In this document: positions 1 to 8,857 of the stretch, piece after piece
Numbering within the stretch: position 1 is the first letter of the stretch
How the letters are laid out: every line of letters starts with the position of its first letter
Source of the DNA: VRUE01 sp040879985
Lineage (GTDB): Bacteria > Actinomycetota > Thermoleophilia > Solirubrobacterales > 70-9
Direction of reading: 5' to 3'
NCBI GenBank assembly: GCA_040879985.1
Contig: JBBDJH010000021.1
Span: 1-64,000 of the forward strand
Length of the DNA stretch: 64,000 nt
The notes under the pieces: model-generated
What the model was told of the DNA's origin: nothing
What the model saw: the letters and a program-made list of their open reading frames with translations, nothing else
The model's database searches: none
Made by a program: the position numbers and the translations under genes

Positions 1-28
1 ACTCAAGATAATTCTGGACCCGGAATAA

Positions 29-60
29 CATCGATTATCCGGAACTCCGGATAATCGATG
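29..60. terminator. 14-bp perfect hairpin downstream of the lipoprotein gene
   Basis: Positions 29-42 and 47-60 are exact reverse complements separated by the tetraloop AACT. The hairpin lies about 48 nt past the stop of the minus-strand lipoprotein gene and has no T-run on either strand. It could be a terminator or a palindromic protein-binding site; terminator is the better guess because similar bare hairpins follow other genes in this window. Confidence 0.45.
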
Positions 61-108
61 ATCCTTGACACGGGTGACACGCACAAGCAGCGGGCCGCCA
101 CCGACACC

Positions 109-660
109 CTACTGTCGGCCAAGTCCTCTAACCAAAACCGGCTGTTCGGCAGCGACTGCAAAAACATTGTCTCGTACCGGCTCCCTGACGTGGCGCTTGT
201 CGCCAGCCCGACCTACGGTGGCCGAGACGTATCGCACGTCATCCGGGAGAACGCCGAGCACCAAAAACCGATGCAAGTATGGCTTCGCCTTGGTGGGAGG
301 CTTGAAAGTTCCCAGCACAACACCTTTCGAGCGCGCCAATCGCTTCTGGGTGCAGGAAATGGACCCGAACTCGGCTTGGATTAGGCACATCTGCTTCCCG
401 GTAAGGAAGATCCAGATCCGCCCCGCTTTGGTTCTCGCCAACTGAGTGTTGACCAGCGTGTCTCTTTCCGACGCTTGCCGTAATCGGGCAATGTGGCGTA
501 CGAGGGCCGGCGACATGCGCTCTGAGGGAGTCCGCAGCACCTCGAACGCGACCGCGATGCTCTTCTCATCCTGTCGGTGCGGGGAGAGGCGCAGAGTGTC
601 GCAGCCAGCAAGAAGAAGGCCGATGCAGCAGATAGAGATAAGCTTCAGAAGAGCTTTCAT
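109..660 (-). CDS. Putative lipoprotein of unknown function
   Basis: A 183-residue product starting at the third of three clustered ATGs (675, 666, 660). The ATG at 660 gives a compact signal peptide: K2 and K6, a hydrophobic run, then the lipobox L-A-G-C with Cys20 as lipidation site. Export and attachment to the outer face of the membrane are inferred from this. The rest is basic and has no domain I recognise. The gene lies just after a 12-bp hairpin that separates it from the secreted-protein gene upstream on the same strand. Base composition is visibly less GC-rich than the MCE operon that follows, which suggests accessory DNA. None of the three ATGs has a clear Shine-Dalgarno sequence, so the start is uncertain. 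Confidence 0.6.
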   Translation of the reverse strand: MKALLKLISICCIGLLLAGCDTLRLSPHRQDEKSIAVAFEVLRTPSERMSPALVRHIARLRQASERDTLVNTQLARTKAGRIWIFLTGKQMCLIQAEFGSISCTQKRLARSKGVVLGTFKPPTKAKPYLHRFLVLGVLPDDVRYVSATVGRAGDKRHVREPVRDNVFAVAAEQPVLVRGLGRQ

Positions 661-684
661 GATCATTACGAGCATCTATGATTG

Positions 685-714
685 GCGTAGGGTCGCTCTA
701 ATGCGACCCTACGC
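685..714 (-). terminator. 12-bp perfect hairpin between two small exported-protein genes
   Basis: Positions 685-696 and 703-714 are exact reverse complements around a 6-nt loop. The hairpin starts 7 nt after the stop codon of the minus-strand gene at 722-1102 and ends 24 nt before the lipoprotein start. Position and stem suggest termination, but the downstream side is not T-rich. It is a simple hairpin with no inserted core, unlike the long palindromic elements elsewhere in the window. Confidence 0.5.
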
Positions 715-721
715 TTTACGC

Positions 722-1102
722 CTAAGGTTGCAGCGCAACTCCATGGACCACGGATGAACCAGGTGCATTGACGTTGATCCCTGGTTCCCATTGGGATACC
801 GGTGCTACGCCGCTGTAGACGCCAACGGTGGGGCCGGACGAACAAGCATTGCCGTTGCTACCCCAGCCCCCAGTGCGCCACCACACACAAACGGAGCGTT
901 CATCACCCCACCCGTAGGTCTGGTAAAGCGTCCGCTGCGCTCCTACACATGCACCGTAATTACTGAGAGTTTGATTATTACAATAGGGACTCGTGGCTGC
1001 ATGGGCCGTCGGAGGTCCGAAAGACCAGATCAAGGCAAACACACTGAGCCCCGCCGCGACCGCTAGCCAAAGTCGTGCCTTTACGGTAACCGCGTAATGC
1101 AT
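722..1102 (-). CDS. Small secreted four-cysteine protein, unknown function
   Basis: A 126-residue product. Residues 1-35 form a clear signal peptide: basic N-terminus, hydrophobic stretch, then PTAHA with predicted cleavage near residue 35. The mature part of about 90 residues has four cysteines (41, 52, 72, 87), enough for two disulfides, and many W, G and S residues. The start is well supported: AAAGGAG lies 5 nt before the ATG. No family is recognised. It stands alone, with the hairpin at 685-714 behind it and a gene-free stretch upstream. Secretion is inferred from the signal peptide. Confidence 0.65.
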   Translation of the reverse strand: MHYAVTVKARLWLAVAAGLSVFALIWSFGPPTAHAATSPYCNNQTLSNYGACVGAQRTLYQTYGWGDERSVCVWWRTGGWGSNGNACSSGPTVGVYSGVAPVSQWEPGINVNAPGSSVVHGVALQP

Positions 1103-1481
1103 AGCTACTCCTTTCGTAAACCGGGAAACGCAGCTTCTGCCCGCTCCCCGGATGGACGCACGTATATGTACGTCGTTTTCCCTAACGACGTAGTCGTGTC
1201 ATAAATCGACGGATTAGTCGATCATTTTGGCCAAAAGTACTACCTGGCTCTGACCGCCAAACGTCACAGCCACATCTTCGGGGTCAACGGCTGGGCCCTG
1301 ACCACCATCTTGAGCGCGTTGGCCAGCAGGGCGGCCGTCTCGGTCGCGTCGCTCAATCGCCGGACGATCTTGCGGCGAAGCGTCAAGACAGCGCGGCAGA
1401 AGACCTGCCGTCTCTAGGCTTGTCGGGGCCGTACGCTCGCGGATGAACGGTTAGACCGACTTCAGGGTTGGGCCAGCGGGG
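1103..1481. other. Gene-free interval with a small hairpin and a possible coding remnant
   Basis: No complete gene is visible in these 379 bases. Positions 1171-1177 and 1184-1190 form a 7-bp hairpin (CGTCGTT/AACGACG) beside a palindromic ACGTATATGTACGT. From 1205 to 1417 the plus strand is open for about 70 codons ending in TAG, but without a start codon or ribosome binding site; the conceptual peptide has no motif I recognise. It could be a decayed gene or chance. The base composition changes near 1480, where the MCE operon ends. Confidence 0.3.
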
Positions 1482-3026
1482 CTATTCGCCCTGTTCGAAG
1501 GTCTGCTGGTAGACCGTTGCCGGGCCGCTACCGTAGATCGGCTCAAAGGGGGCTTGGGGGCTGCAGCCTGGTGCGGGGATCGTGGCCGAACTGTCCTGTT
1601 CGGCGAAAGCGTACTTTTTCAGGCGTGCGAAGAAGTCGGCTGCTTTCTCGACGTCACCGCCCGTCCTCTCGTTGAAGGCTGGGTCGTTGGGAGTGTCGGG
1701 GTCGAGGCTGGCGGTAATTCCCGACCCGCACTGATAAGTGTGGAAGTTGAGCAGGCCCCTGGCGAGGCGGCTCGCCGAGCCCGGGCGACTGTAGGCACTA
1801 TTGCGGTTGTTCGTCAGCCGGGTCGGGTAGGTAGCGAGCGATTCCGGCCCAAATGGTCCCAGCGCCCGCAGGTAGTGGATCTGTTTGCCGGTGGTGGACA
1901 GCCGGACCGCGTTCGTCGCTGCAGCCACATTCCCCATCGCCCCCGTCAACTCACGTTTATAGAGGTCGAGACCGGTGACGAGCGGGTTGAGATTACGGAG
2001 AAAGGGGTCGACGGCGCGCAACAGGACCGGAAAGTCGCTGCGCAGGAACCGGCGCAATGAGCCGAGACCGTTCGGCGCCCGGTCGATCACGGTTTCCAGC
2101 CCTTCGAAGAGGCCTTTAGCCTGCGGCGCCAGGCGCGAGAAGGCGATCAGGGTCGGCGAGAGCTCTTCGGCGGCGGGGACGAGCTGGCGGAAAAGCGGGT
2201 CGGCGTTGACGGCGAACTCTTTGAGCCGGTTGAAGGTCAGCCGCTGCTCGTCCTCAAAAGTCGGGAAGGCGCGGAAGAGGGCTTCGATGTCGCGGTTGCG
2301 CGCCGCCGTGGTGCTGAAGACGGCGTTCGAGTTGCGAATCAGGCTGGCAAGCTGGCCCTCGCGGCCGCGCAGCGCGCGGAAGGTCGTGGCGCCGTTGCTG
2401 AACAGCTGTTTGACCGCGAGGCGCTGCGTGTCGAGCAGGCGGAAGATGCGGTCGAATTCGCTGAAGAACGGTTCGAACTCGGCCAGGGCGTTGGAGAAGG
2501 ACTGGCCCTGCCCCGAAATCGCGACCGCGCCTTCCTGCATCCACTCCTGGAAGTCGGCCCGGGTGCGCTCGTCGAAGGTGCGGAAGATCTCGTCCAGCTG
2601 GACCGATTCGGCCACGTTGGCCCGCGCCAGCGTGTCGCCGTCGTGCAGCTGCGGCCCCTGGGTGTCGCCCGGGCTGAGTTCGACGTAGGTCTCGCCGAGC
2701 AGCGTCTTGGTGCGCAGGATGGCGCGCGTGCCGCGCGGGATCGGCGCGTACTTGTCGTCGATGTAGACCGTCGCCTGCGCCTGCTTGCCGTCCGGCGACT
2801 GCTCGATCGTCTGCACTTTGCCGACCGAGACGCCGGAGATCCGCACGTCGGACTGCTGGGCCAGCTGAGTCGCCTCGCGGAACGGCACCTTCAGTTCATA
2901 GGTCTTCGCTTTGAACGGCGTCGGCCCGCCGAAGGTGATCCAGAGGAAGAGCAGGATGCCGAAACAGGACAGGGCGAAGCCGGCGATGACGAGGAGTTGC
3001 GCGGGGCTGGGGGCTTGCTTGTTCAT
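1482..3026 (-). CDS. MCE family protein, sixth of six in the operon
   Basis: A 514-residue product. The ATG at 3026 overlaps the TGA of the preceding MCE gene (ATGA), which fixes the start; a longer open frame upstream is only read-through antisense to its neighbour. Residues 9-31 are one membrane anchor. Residues about 38-117 are an MlaD/MCE domain (SDVRISGVSVGKV, then TKTLLGETYVELSPGD). The remainder is a long helical region like the extended needle or tunnel part of MCE proteins, ending in a Cys-containing tail. By family knowledge, MCE proteins form periplasmic or cell-wall hexamers that carry hydrophobic lipids between membrane and envelope. Last gene of the operon. Confidence 0.85.
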   Translation of the reverse strand: MNKQAPSPAQLLVIAGFALSCFGILLFLWITFGGPTPFKAKTYELKVPFREATQLAQQSDVRISGVSVGKVQTIEQSPDGKQAQATVYIDDKYAPIPRGTRAILRTKTLLGETYVELSPGDTQGPQLHDGDTLARANVAESVQLDEIFRTFDERTRADFQEWMQEGAVAISGQGQSFSNALAEFEPFFSEFDRIFRLLDTQRLAVKQLFSNGATTFRALRGREGQLASLIRNSNAVFSTTAARNRDIEALFRAFPTFEDEQRLTFNRLKEFAVNADPLFRQLVPAAEELSPTLIAFSRLAPQAKGLFEGLETVIDRAPNGLGSLRRFLRSDFPVLLRAVDPFLRNLNPLVTGLDLYKRELTGAMGNVAAATNAVRLSTTGKQIHYLRALGPFGPESLATYPTRLTNNRNSAYSRPGSASRLARGLLNFHTYQCGSGITASLDPDTPNDPAFNERTGGDVEKAADFFARLKKYAFAEQDSSATIPAPGCSPQAPFEPIYGSGPATVYQQTFEQGE

Positions 3027-4429
3027 TCCGGCCCGCAGCTGATTCCGGGGTTTCCTGGATCTTCGGGGATCGGCGGCAGTTCCGTCGGCGAGGGCAGCCG
3101 CGTGCCCTGTAGGACAGTCCTCAGGTAGGGCTTCAAGGAGGTGAGGTTGTAGGCAAGGAACGAACCGGTGCAGGAGGTCATCACAGATCCTCGCAACAAC
3201 GGTCCACCCGCATCCGTCAGGTTGAAGCCGGCATTCAGATTGTGGTTGAGCCAGGGCAGGTAGAAGAGGAAGCTCTCTTGTTTCCCTTTCGGGTTGTAGG
3301 CGAGCGTGTTGAGGAAGCTGTTGAGCGAGCCGAGCGAGCTGCCGAAGTTGCTGACCGAGGTGTCGAGGTCGGAGGCGCCTTCGTTGAGGTGGGTGAGCAC
3401 CGGCCTGACCTGGCGCGTGAAGGGCCGGATCTGATCGCGGATCGGGACCCTGGTCTGCCTGAACAACCGCTCGTTGGCCTTGAAGGCGGGAACGGAGGCC
3501 TGCGCCTGCGGGATCAACCCGGTCAGGGCTGGACGCGCCGCGGTCGAGAAGCGCTCCGAGCTTGCCAGTGCCGAGCGCAGCGCGGTCAGCGTCGAGGGGA
3601 ACTCGGTCAGCGTCTCCTGGATCGCCTGCTGCTGGTTGGCGAAGTTGCCGAGCGCGTCTTTGGAGGAGGTGACGAAGCGTTCCAGCGCCGCGTCGCGGCG
3701 GCCGAGCTCGGTCGTCAGCAGGCCGAAGTCGTGGATCACCCTGGCCAGGGCGACGCGGCGCTGGGCGACGGCGCGGTTGAGGTCGGCGATGTTGTGGGCG
3801 AAGGGCTGCAGGCGGCGGAAGGCGCCGGAGAGCTGGCGACCGCGGCCGCCGATCCCCTGGGCGCCGCCGGCGACGAGCAGCTGCAGATACTGCTGCGTGT
3901 CGGAATCGAGGCTGGAGAGGAAGGCCTCGAACTGGACGCTCGGTTCGGTGTTGGCGAGCGGGAAGCTGTGACCGTCCTCGACGTGCTCGCGGCCGTCGCC
4001 GGGATCGATCTCCACGGTCATGTCGTTGAGGTTGGTTTTCGGCCGCAGCAACAGGTCGGCGTTGGGGTGGATCAGCTTCAGGTACTCGGGGTCGACGTCG
4101 AGGCCGACCACGGCGCGGCCGTCGTCGAGCTCGACCGAGGAGATCTTGCCGACCTGGATGCCGGCGATCACGACCGCCTGGCCCTGGCCGGGCGTGACCG
4201 CCTGGGCGTTGCTGAACTCGGCCGTGAGGTGGGCGAAGTCTTCGCCGACGAACGGCGCCCATGAGGGCAGCGAGGCTTTCTGCTGGGTGAATATCCAGAG
4301 CGTCATCGTGATCCCGAGCAGGGCGAGAACGACGATCGCGATCGAGTCTTTGCCGCGCCCGCGCGACTGGCGCGAGAGCGAGGCGCGGAAGTGGCGCCAG
4401 CGGCTCACGTTCGGGTCTCTCTCAGTCAT
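3023..4429 (-). CDS. MCE family protein, fifth of six
   Basis: A 468-residue product. The ATG at 4429 overlaps the previous stop (ATGA), so translation is probably coupled. A basic N-terminus leads into a transmembrane anchor at about residues 28-48, then an MCE domain at about 66-142 (QAVVIAGIQVGKI, TNLNDMTVEIDPGD). A long alpha-helical region with regularly spaced hydrophobic residues follows. The C-terminus contains PWLNHNLNAGF and two late cysteines, features also seen in the other members here. It is likely one subunit of a hetero-hexameric lipid-transport channel with the five other products of this operon. Confidence 0.85.
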   Translation of the reverse strand: MTERDPNVSRWRHFRASLSRQSRGRGKDSIAIVVLALLGITMTLWIFTQQKASLPSWAPFVGEDFAHLTAEFSNAQAVTPGQGQAVVIAGIQVGKISSVELDDGRAVVGLDVDPEYLKLIHPNADLLLRPKTNLNDMTVEIDPGDGREHVEDGHSFPLANTEPSVQFEAFLSSLDSDTQQYLQLLVAGGAQGIGGRGRQLSGAFRRLQPFAHNIADLNRAVAQRRVALARVIHDFGLLTTELGRRDAALERFVTSSKDALGNFANQQQAIQETLTEFPSTLTALRSALASSERFSTAARPALTGLIPQAQASVPAFKANERLFRQTRVPIRDQIRPFTRQVRPVLTHLNEGASDLDTSVSNFGSSLGSLNSFLNTLAYNPKGKQESFLFYLPWLNHNLNAGFNLTDAGGPLLRGSVMTSCTGSFLAYNLTSLKPYLRTVLQGTRLPSPTELPPIPEDPGNPGISCGPE

Positions 4430-5931
4430 GGGCTCACCGGGGTCAGGCTCGGGGCGCCGACCTGGCCGAGCGGGCCGTTGACATCGGGCGCCGGTTGGGT
4501 CTGGCAGCGCACGTCGGGTTTCTTCGGCGGCCGGCCGCCGAGCTGCGGCTGCACGCCGAGCGGCGCTTCGACCGTGTGCCCCCAGAGGTCTTTATCGACG
4601 CTGAACTGGCTGTCTGGGTTCGGCTGCCTGACGAGCGTGCCTCCGCCACCGGCCTGCACGCGCAGGTATGGACCGTTGCCGTCGAAGTTCTGGGTGATAC
4701 CGGCGAAGTCGGCGAGGTAGTAGAAGAACTCTCGGTAGTTGGGGCCGGTGGCGAAGCGGTCTTCGATCGTCTGGTTGCCGGTCGGGGCGAAGACCTTGGT
4801 CGTGCAGAGGCTGATCCGGTTGATCTGCGGGATCGTGTTTGCCTTGCCCGCCTGCGCGGCGCCGGCCAGGCCGGGGGTCGATTCGCGCAGCAGCCTGGCG
4901 ACGCCGCCGCCCTCTCTGCCGGACAGCAACGGCCGCGCCTGCGCCAGCCACGGCCTGCCGGCGGCGATCAGCGCCGGCAGCTCGGCAACCGCGGGGCGGA
5001 ACTCGATCGCCCAGGCGCGCAGCGGCGGCAACGAGCTGTTCAGGGCGGCGAGCGAGCCGCGGCCGGTCTGCAGGGTCGGCGCGAGCCGCTCGATCGTCGT
5101 CGCGAGGTTCTCCGACTGGGCGGCGAGGGCGCCGGTGAAGGTGTCGAAGTTGACGATCAGGCCCTCCAGGTCGGCCTCGCGCCGGGCGAGCGCGCCGAAG
5201 GCGCGGCCGGCTCCGGCGACGAGGCGCGAGAGGTCGCCGGGGCTGGTGCCGAGGAAGGCGTTGGTCACCTGGGCGCTGTAGCGGCCGGCCGGACCGCCGT
5301 AGAGGAGGGCGCCGTTGAGCCCTTCGGCGCCGGTCTTGCCTTTCACCTCGGGCTGCTGGGTCCTGTCTTCGGCCGCGCTCGGCTCGTGCGTCAGCGCCGT
5401 CCCGAAGCTCTGCAGGAGGCGGCTGAGGTCGGCGCGGACGGGCGACTGCAGCGCCGTGAAGACCTCGTCGAGCTGGACCGAGGTCGACGTGCGGCTGACC
5501 GGGATCGTCCCGCCGCTGTCCATCTCGGCCGCGCTGGGGCTGCCCGGGTCGAGGTCGACGAAGAAGTTTCCCTCGAGGAAGATCCGCGGCCGGATCTGGG
5601 CGAAGGCGTCGTCGTGGATCGGCCGGCCGCTGTCGGCGACGGTGAACTCGATCTCGGTGTGATTGCCGTCGCGGCCGACCTCGATCACTTTGCCGACGTC
5701 GACCCCGGCGATCCGGATCGGCGAGTTGACCGAGATGTTGACTCCGTTGGAGAAGGTGGCGTTGAGCGTATAGCCGTAGCCGGTGAAGGGGATGTGTTTG
5801 GTGAAGGCAAGGTAGGGGCCGAAGGTGAAGATGAGGATGAAGACCAGCGCGATCATCGCGTTGCTCGGCCGCCACTTGATGCGGCTGTCGGTCGCCCCGG
5901 CCCGCGTGTCTCTCTCCGGCAGGCGTCCCAT
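4426..5931 (-). CDS. MCE family protein, fourth of six
   Basis: A 501-residue product starting at 5931, one base inside the TAA of the gene before it (TAATG). The anchor helix is at about residues 25-45 and the MCE domain at about 52-130 (SPIRIAGVDVGKV, IFLEGNFFVDLDPGSP). A stretch rich in E, Q and K around residues 180-200 looks like an insertion relative to its neighbours. The C-terminal third has cysteines (SLCTTKVFAP) and a proline/glycine-rich tail. It has the same general plan as the other five MCE proteins, and the distinct sequences suggest fixed positions in a hetero-hexamer rather than recent duplication. Confidence 0.85.
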   Translation of the reverse strand: MGRLPERDTRAGATDSRIKWRPSNAMIALVFILIFTFGPYLAFTKHIPFTGYGYTLNATFSNGVNISVNSPIRIAGVDVGKVIEVGRDGNHTEIEFTVADSGRPIHDDAFAQIRPRIFLEGNFFVDLDPGSPSAAEMDSGGTIPVSRTSTSVQLDEVFTALQSPVRADLSRLLQSFGTALTHEPSAAEDRTQQPEVKGKTGAEGLNGALLYGGPAGRYSAQVTNAFLGTSPGDLSRLVAGAGRAFGALARREADLEGLIVNFDTFTGALAAQSENLATTIERLAPTLQTGRGSLAALNSSLPPLRAWAIEFRPAVAELPALIAAGRPWLAQARPLLSGREGGGVARLLRESTPGLAGAAQAGKANTIPQINRISLCTTKVFAPTGNQTIEDRFATGPNYREFFYYLADFAGITQNFDGNGPYLRVQAGGGGTLVRQPNPDSQFSVDKDLWGHTVEAPLGVQPQLGGRPPKKPDVRCQTQPAPDVNGPLGQVGAPSLTPVSP

Positions 5932-7328
5932 TATTCCTCGTTGGTGGTGGTCGTGCCCCAGAGCTCGGGGGCCTGTCCGATTACGGTTTTACCCCTGACG
6001 TAGCGCTCATTGCCCGCTTCGCAGACACCGTCCTGCCCGGTCCGGGGATAGGGATTGAAGTGGAGGAAGTTCTTTGGTTCCGGACCGCTGGCCGGCGCTG
6101 AAGCGGGGCGACCCTCCGAGTTGGGCCCGGCGGCCGGCTCAAAGGCAAGCGCGCCGAGCCAATTGCCGGCCTCGTTGCTTTCGCTGAAGGCGTCGGCCAG
6201 GTTGCCGAAGGCCAGCGTCAGGTAATTGCAGGTGACCTGCGCCGGGGCGATGTACGTGATCGCCGGGTCGAGCACGTTGTTGAGGTCGGTCAACAGGTCG
6301 AGGCCGTTGAAGACGCCCGGCTCGCTCTGGAAGTCGAGCAGCGCTTCCGCGGTCGGGTTGAGCTGCCCGAACAGGACCGGCGAGCGGTTGAGCGCCGGGA
6401 TGCCGGCCCGCAGGGCGGCGTTGATCGTCGGCGAGGTCCTGCCCAGGGCGCGCGCGCCCGGCTCGAGGGCGGCGAAGAAGCGACCGCTGCTGCGGAAGAA
6501 GGGGCGCAGGGCCGGCAGGTCGGCGGTGACCGAGTCGAGCGTCGGCGGCCCTTTGACGATCGTTTCCTGGATGTACGGCCGCGAGACGCGGGCGAAGGCG
6601 GCGAAGGTGCGGTCGAGGGCGACAAACATGCTCGCCTGCTGCTCGGCGACCGGGGCGACCGTCGCCGAGAGGGCCGACAGCGCTGCCCAGAAGCCGCCGA
6701 AGTTGGTGCCCGGCGCGACCAGAGTGCGCAGCACCGGCTGGCCGTTTTCGGCGAGGCTGCGGAGCGCGCTGAAGGCGGCGTTGAGCTGCGGTCCCCGCCC
6801 CGCGAAGGCGTTGCCGAAGCCGGCGTTGTTGCGCTGAATCGCGGTCCGCGTCGGCTCGTCGAAGGTGTCGAAGAACTCGTCGATGTCGACCGGTTCGGGC
6901 CGCGCCGCGCTGACTGGGATCGTCGCCCCGGCCTTCAGGTTCTCGGCGGAGTCGCCGGGGACGATCTGCAGGTACTTCAGGCCGAGCGGCGATTTGGGCC
7001 GGATGATCATCGTCGAGTCGGCCGGGATCGGTTCGGCGCTCTTGTCGAGCTTGAGGTCGAGTTCGGCGACGACCCCCCCGTCGTCGAGCTGGACGGGCTG
7101 GACACTGCGGATCACGCCGACCCGCGAGCCGCCGATCCGCACCTCGTTGCCTTTGACCAGCGCGTCGGCGTTGGGCACCCGCGCTTTGAGGTCGTAGGTG
7201 GGGACGAAGGGCAGGCCGTTGTTGGCGTTGTAGGCGAGGAAGACGGCGACGATCACGATCAGCACCGTGACCGCGCCGACGATCACCGGGCTGCTCGCGA
7301 CTCCCTGTATGCCGCTGCGATTTCTCAT
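5931..7328 (-). CDS. MCE family protein, third of six
   Basis: A 465-residue product. The ATG at 7328 overlaps the preceding stop (ATGA). Anchor helix about residues 14-34; MCE domain about 43-122 (GNEVRIGGSRVGVI and KSPLGLKYLQIVPGD are typical core strands). The helical domain runs to about residue 330, followed by a Cys-containing globular tail (APAQVTCNYLTLAFGN). By homology it is a membrane-anchored, surface-exposed lipid-transfer subunit. Expression should follow the operon promoter upstream, since no gap exists between genes. Confidence 0.85.
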   Translation of the reverse strand: MRNRSGIQGVASSPVIVGAVTVLIVIVAVFLAYNANNGLPFVPTYDLKARVPNADALVKGNEVRIGGSRVGVIRSVQPVQLDDGGVVAELDLKLDKSAEPIPADSTMIIRPKSPLGLKYLQIVPGDSAENLKAGATIPVSAARPEPVDIDEFFDTFDEPTRTAIQRNNAGFGNAFAGRGPQLNAAFSALRSLAENGQPVLRTLVAPGTNFGGFWAALSALSATVAPVAEQQASMFVALDRTFAAFARVSRPYIQETIVKGPPTLDSVTADLPALRPFFRSSGRFFAALEPGARALGRTSPTINAALRAGIPALNRSPVLFGQLNPTAEALLDFQSEPGVFNGLDLLTDLNNVLDPAITYIAPAQVTCNYLTLAFGNLADAFSESNEAGNWLGALAFEPAAGPNSEGRPASAPASGPEPKNFLHFNPYPRTGQDGVCEAGNERYVRGKTVIGQAPELWGTTTTNEE

Positions 7329-8857
7329 GGTCCGAGCAGGTAGTCGAGCAGGGCGCGTTGCGGAGCTGCGGACTGCGCGGCCGCGCCGAGCCGCTCGCCC
7401 TCACCGATCCCCGGGGATCGAGGGGCAGGGGCAGACTTTGCCGGACCGGGGGGAGCGGCGAGCGGCGTGACCGGCCCGAGGCCGGTGGAGGTACCACCCG
7501 TCTGAGCACCCAGTTCGTTCTGCATGCGCTGGTACAACCTGACCGCACTGGCGGCTGAGGCGGTCGACCTTGCATTCGGACCGTTGAAGTTCGCGACGCA
7601 ACCGCTTCGCGGTTCAGCGATCCAGTAGTCGATGCAATCGCTGAGCGCCACGTTGTTGCGGCCGAAGTGGCCGTACTGATCGAATTCGTTGGTTGCGGCG
7701 GTGCTGTTGTAGATCAGGTCGGCGAGGCTGTCGAAGCCGCCGGTCTCGACGGCGCTGCCGAGAAACGCCGCCAGTTCGGTGGTCGGGTCGGCCCCGCTGC
7801 GGGCGAGATCGCGGGTCTTCCTGACCACCGGGTCGGCGGCGCGGATCTTCGGCCCGGCGAGCTCGCCGCTGGCGCCGAGCGACTTCAGCGAGACGGTCGA
7901 GGCGGCCGAGAAGGGGGTCAGCGCCCGGGTCGCCTGGGTCAGCGACGGGGCCGCTTTGCCGAGCGCCTGGACGACGGGGGTGCCCGCCTCGGAGAAGAAT
8001 TCGAAGCTGGCCATCGTCTGGCGCAGCTCGCGCAGGAAGGCGGGCAGCTTGCGCAGCGACGCTTCCAGCGCCGCGCCCTCTTCGGCGCTGGCCTCGGCGG
8101 CGGCGCCGGCGTTGGAGAAGAAGCCGGCGACGCTGCGCCGCTCGCGCGCCAGCGGGGCGAGAATCTGCTCGGAGTCGGCGGAGAGCTGGGCGAGTTGGTC
8201 GCGCTGGTCGCTGAGGATCTTGAAGACGCGGCCGGCGTCGCGCAGGACCGGGTTGGAGCGCTTGACGATCTCCTCGATGTCCTCGCCGCGCCCCGCCAGG
8301 CCGGCGCCGAGTTCGTTGAGGATCAGGCGGAAGCGCTGCGCGTAGGTCAGCTCGTTGATGTTGTTGATCAGGTCCGGATCGACGCTGGCGCTGTTGTTCT
8401 CGACCGGCAGCAGGTACTGGCCGGCGCCCGGCTCGCCCTCGGGAATCTGCTTGAGCGGCGGCGCCGGCTCGGAGCCGGGCGCGCGCGGCAGGGTCGGGCG
8501 GCAGTCGACGAACTTCTCGCCGATCAGCGACTGCGGGCGGATGTGGCAGCTCGCGTCGGCGCGGAAGTCCTGGAAGCCCGGGTCTTCGATCCGCATCGCG
8601 ATCACGGCCTTGCCCGGGATCGCCTCCGGCTCGCCGTCCTCGTAGCTCGCCGTCTCGCCCGGCATCGTCACGTCGACCGAGTCGATCCCGCCGACGGTGG
8701 CGCCGGCGATGCGCACTTCCTCGCCGGCGACCATGAAGCCGCCGCTGTCGAAGATCCCGCGGACGACGTAGCCTTCGTCCTCGCCGTCGCGGAAGAGCAG
8801 CGCGACGACCACGACGATCGCGGCCACCACGCCGAGGACGATCAGCGGCTTCCTCAC
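7325..8857 (-). CDS. MCE family protein, second of six
   Basis: A 510-residue product. I place the start at the GTG of 8857 because it forms a GTGA overlap with the stop of the previous gene, as at the other junctions; an in-frame start at 8878 would lengthen it by seven residues. The anchor helix is at about residues 3-20, close to the start. The MCE domain (about 30-125) contains EVRIAGATVGGI and PQSLIGEKFVDCRP and is longer than in its neighbours because of an inserted E/D-rich loop. A long helical region follows, then a final stretch of about 60 residues rich in P, A and G. Confidence 0.85.
   Translation of the reverse strand: MRKPLIVLGVVAAIVVVVALLFRDGEDEGYVVRGIFDSGGFMVAGEEVRIAGATVGGIDSVDVTMPGETASYEDGEPEAIPGKAVIAMRIEDPGFQDFRADASCHIRPQSLIGEKFVDCRPTLPRAPGSEPAPPLKQIPEGEPGAGQYLLPVENNSASVDPDLINNINELTYAQRFRLILNELGAGLAGRGEDIEEIVKRSNPVLRDAGRVFKILSDQRDQLAQLSADSEQILAPLARERRSVAGFFSNAGAAAEASAEEGAALEASLRKLPAFLRELRQTMASFEFFSEAGTPVVQALGKAAPSLTQATRALTPFSAASTVSLKSLGASGELAGPKIRAADPVVRKTRDLARSGADPTTELAAFLGSAVETGGFDSLADLIYNSTAATNEFDQYGHFGRNNVALSDCIDYWIAEPRSGCVANFNGPNARSTASAASAVRLYQRMQNELGAQTGGTSTGLGPVTPLAAPPGPAKSAPAPRSPGIGEGERLGAAAQSAAPQRALLDYLLGP

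Noticed and set aside
1482..4262. 926-codon frame covering two MCE genes
   Set aside because: Only the part from 3026 encodes an MCE protein; the upstream part is out of frame with its neighbour and low in complexity.
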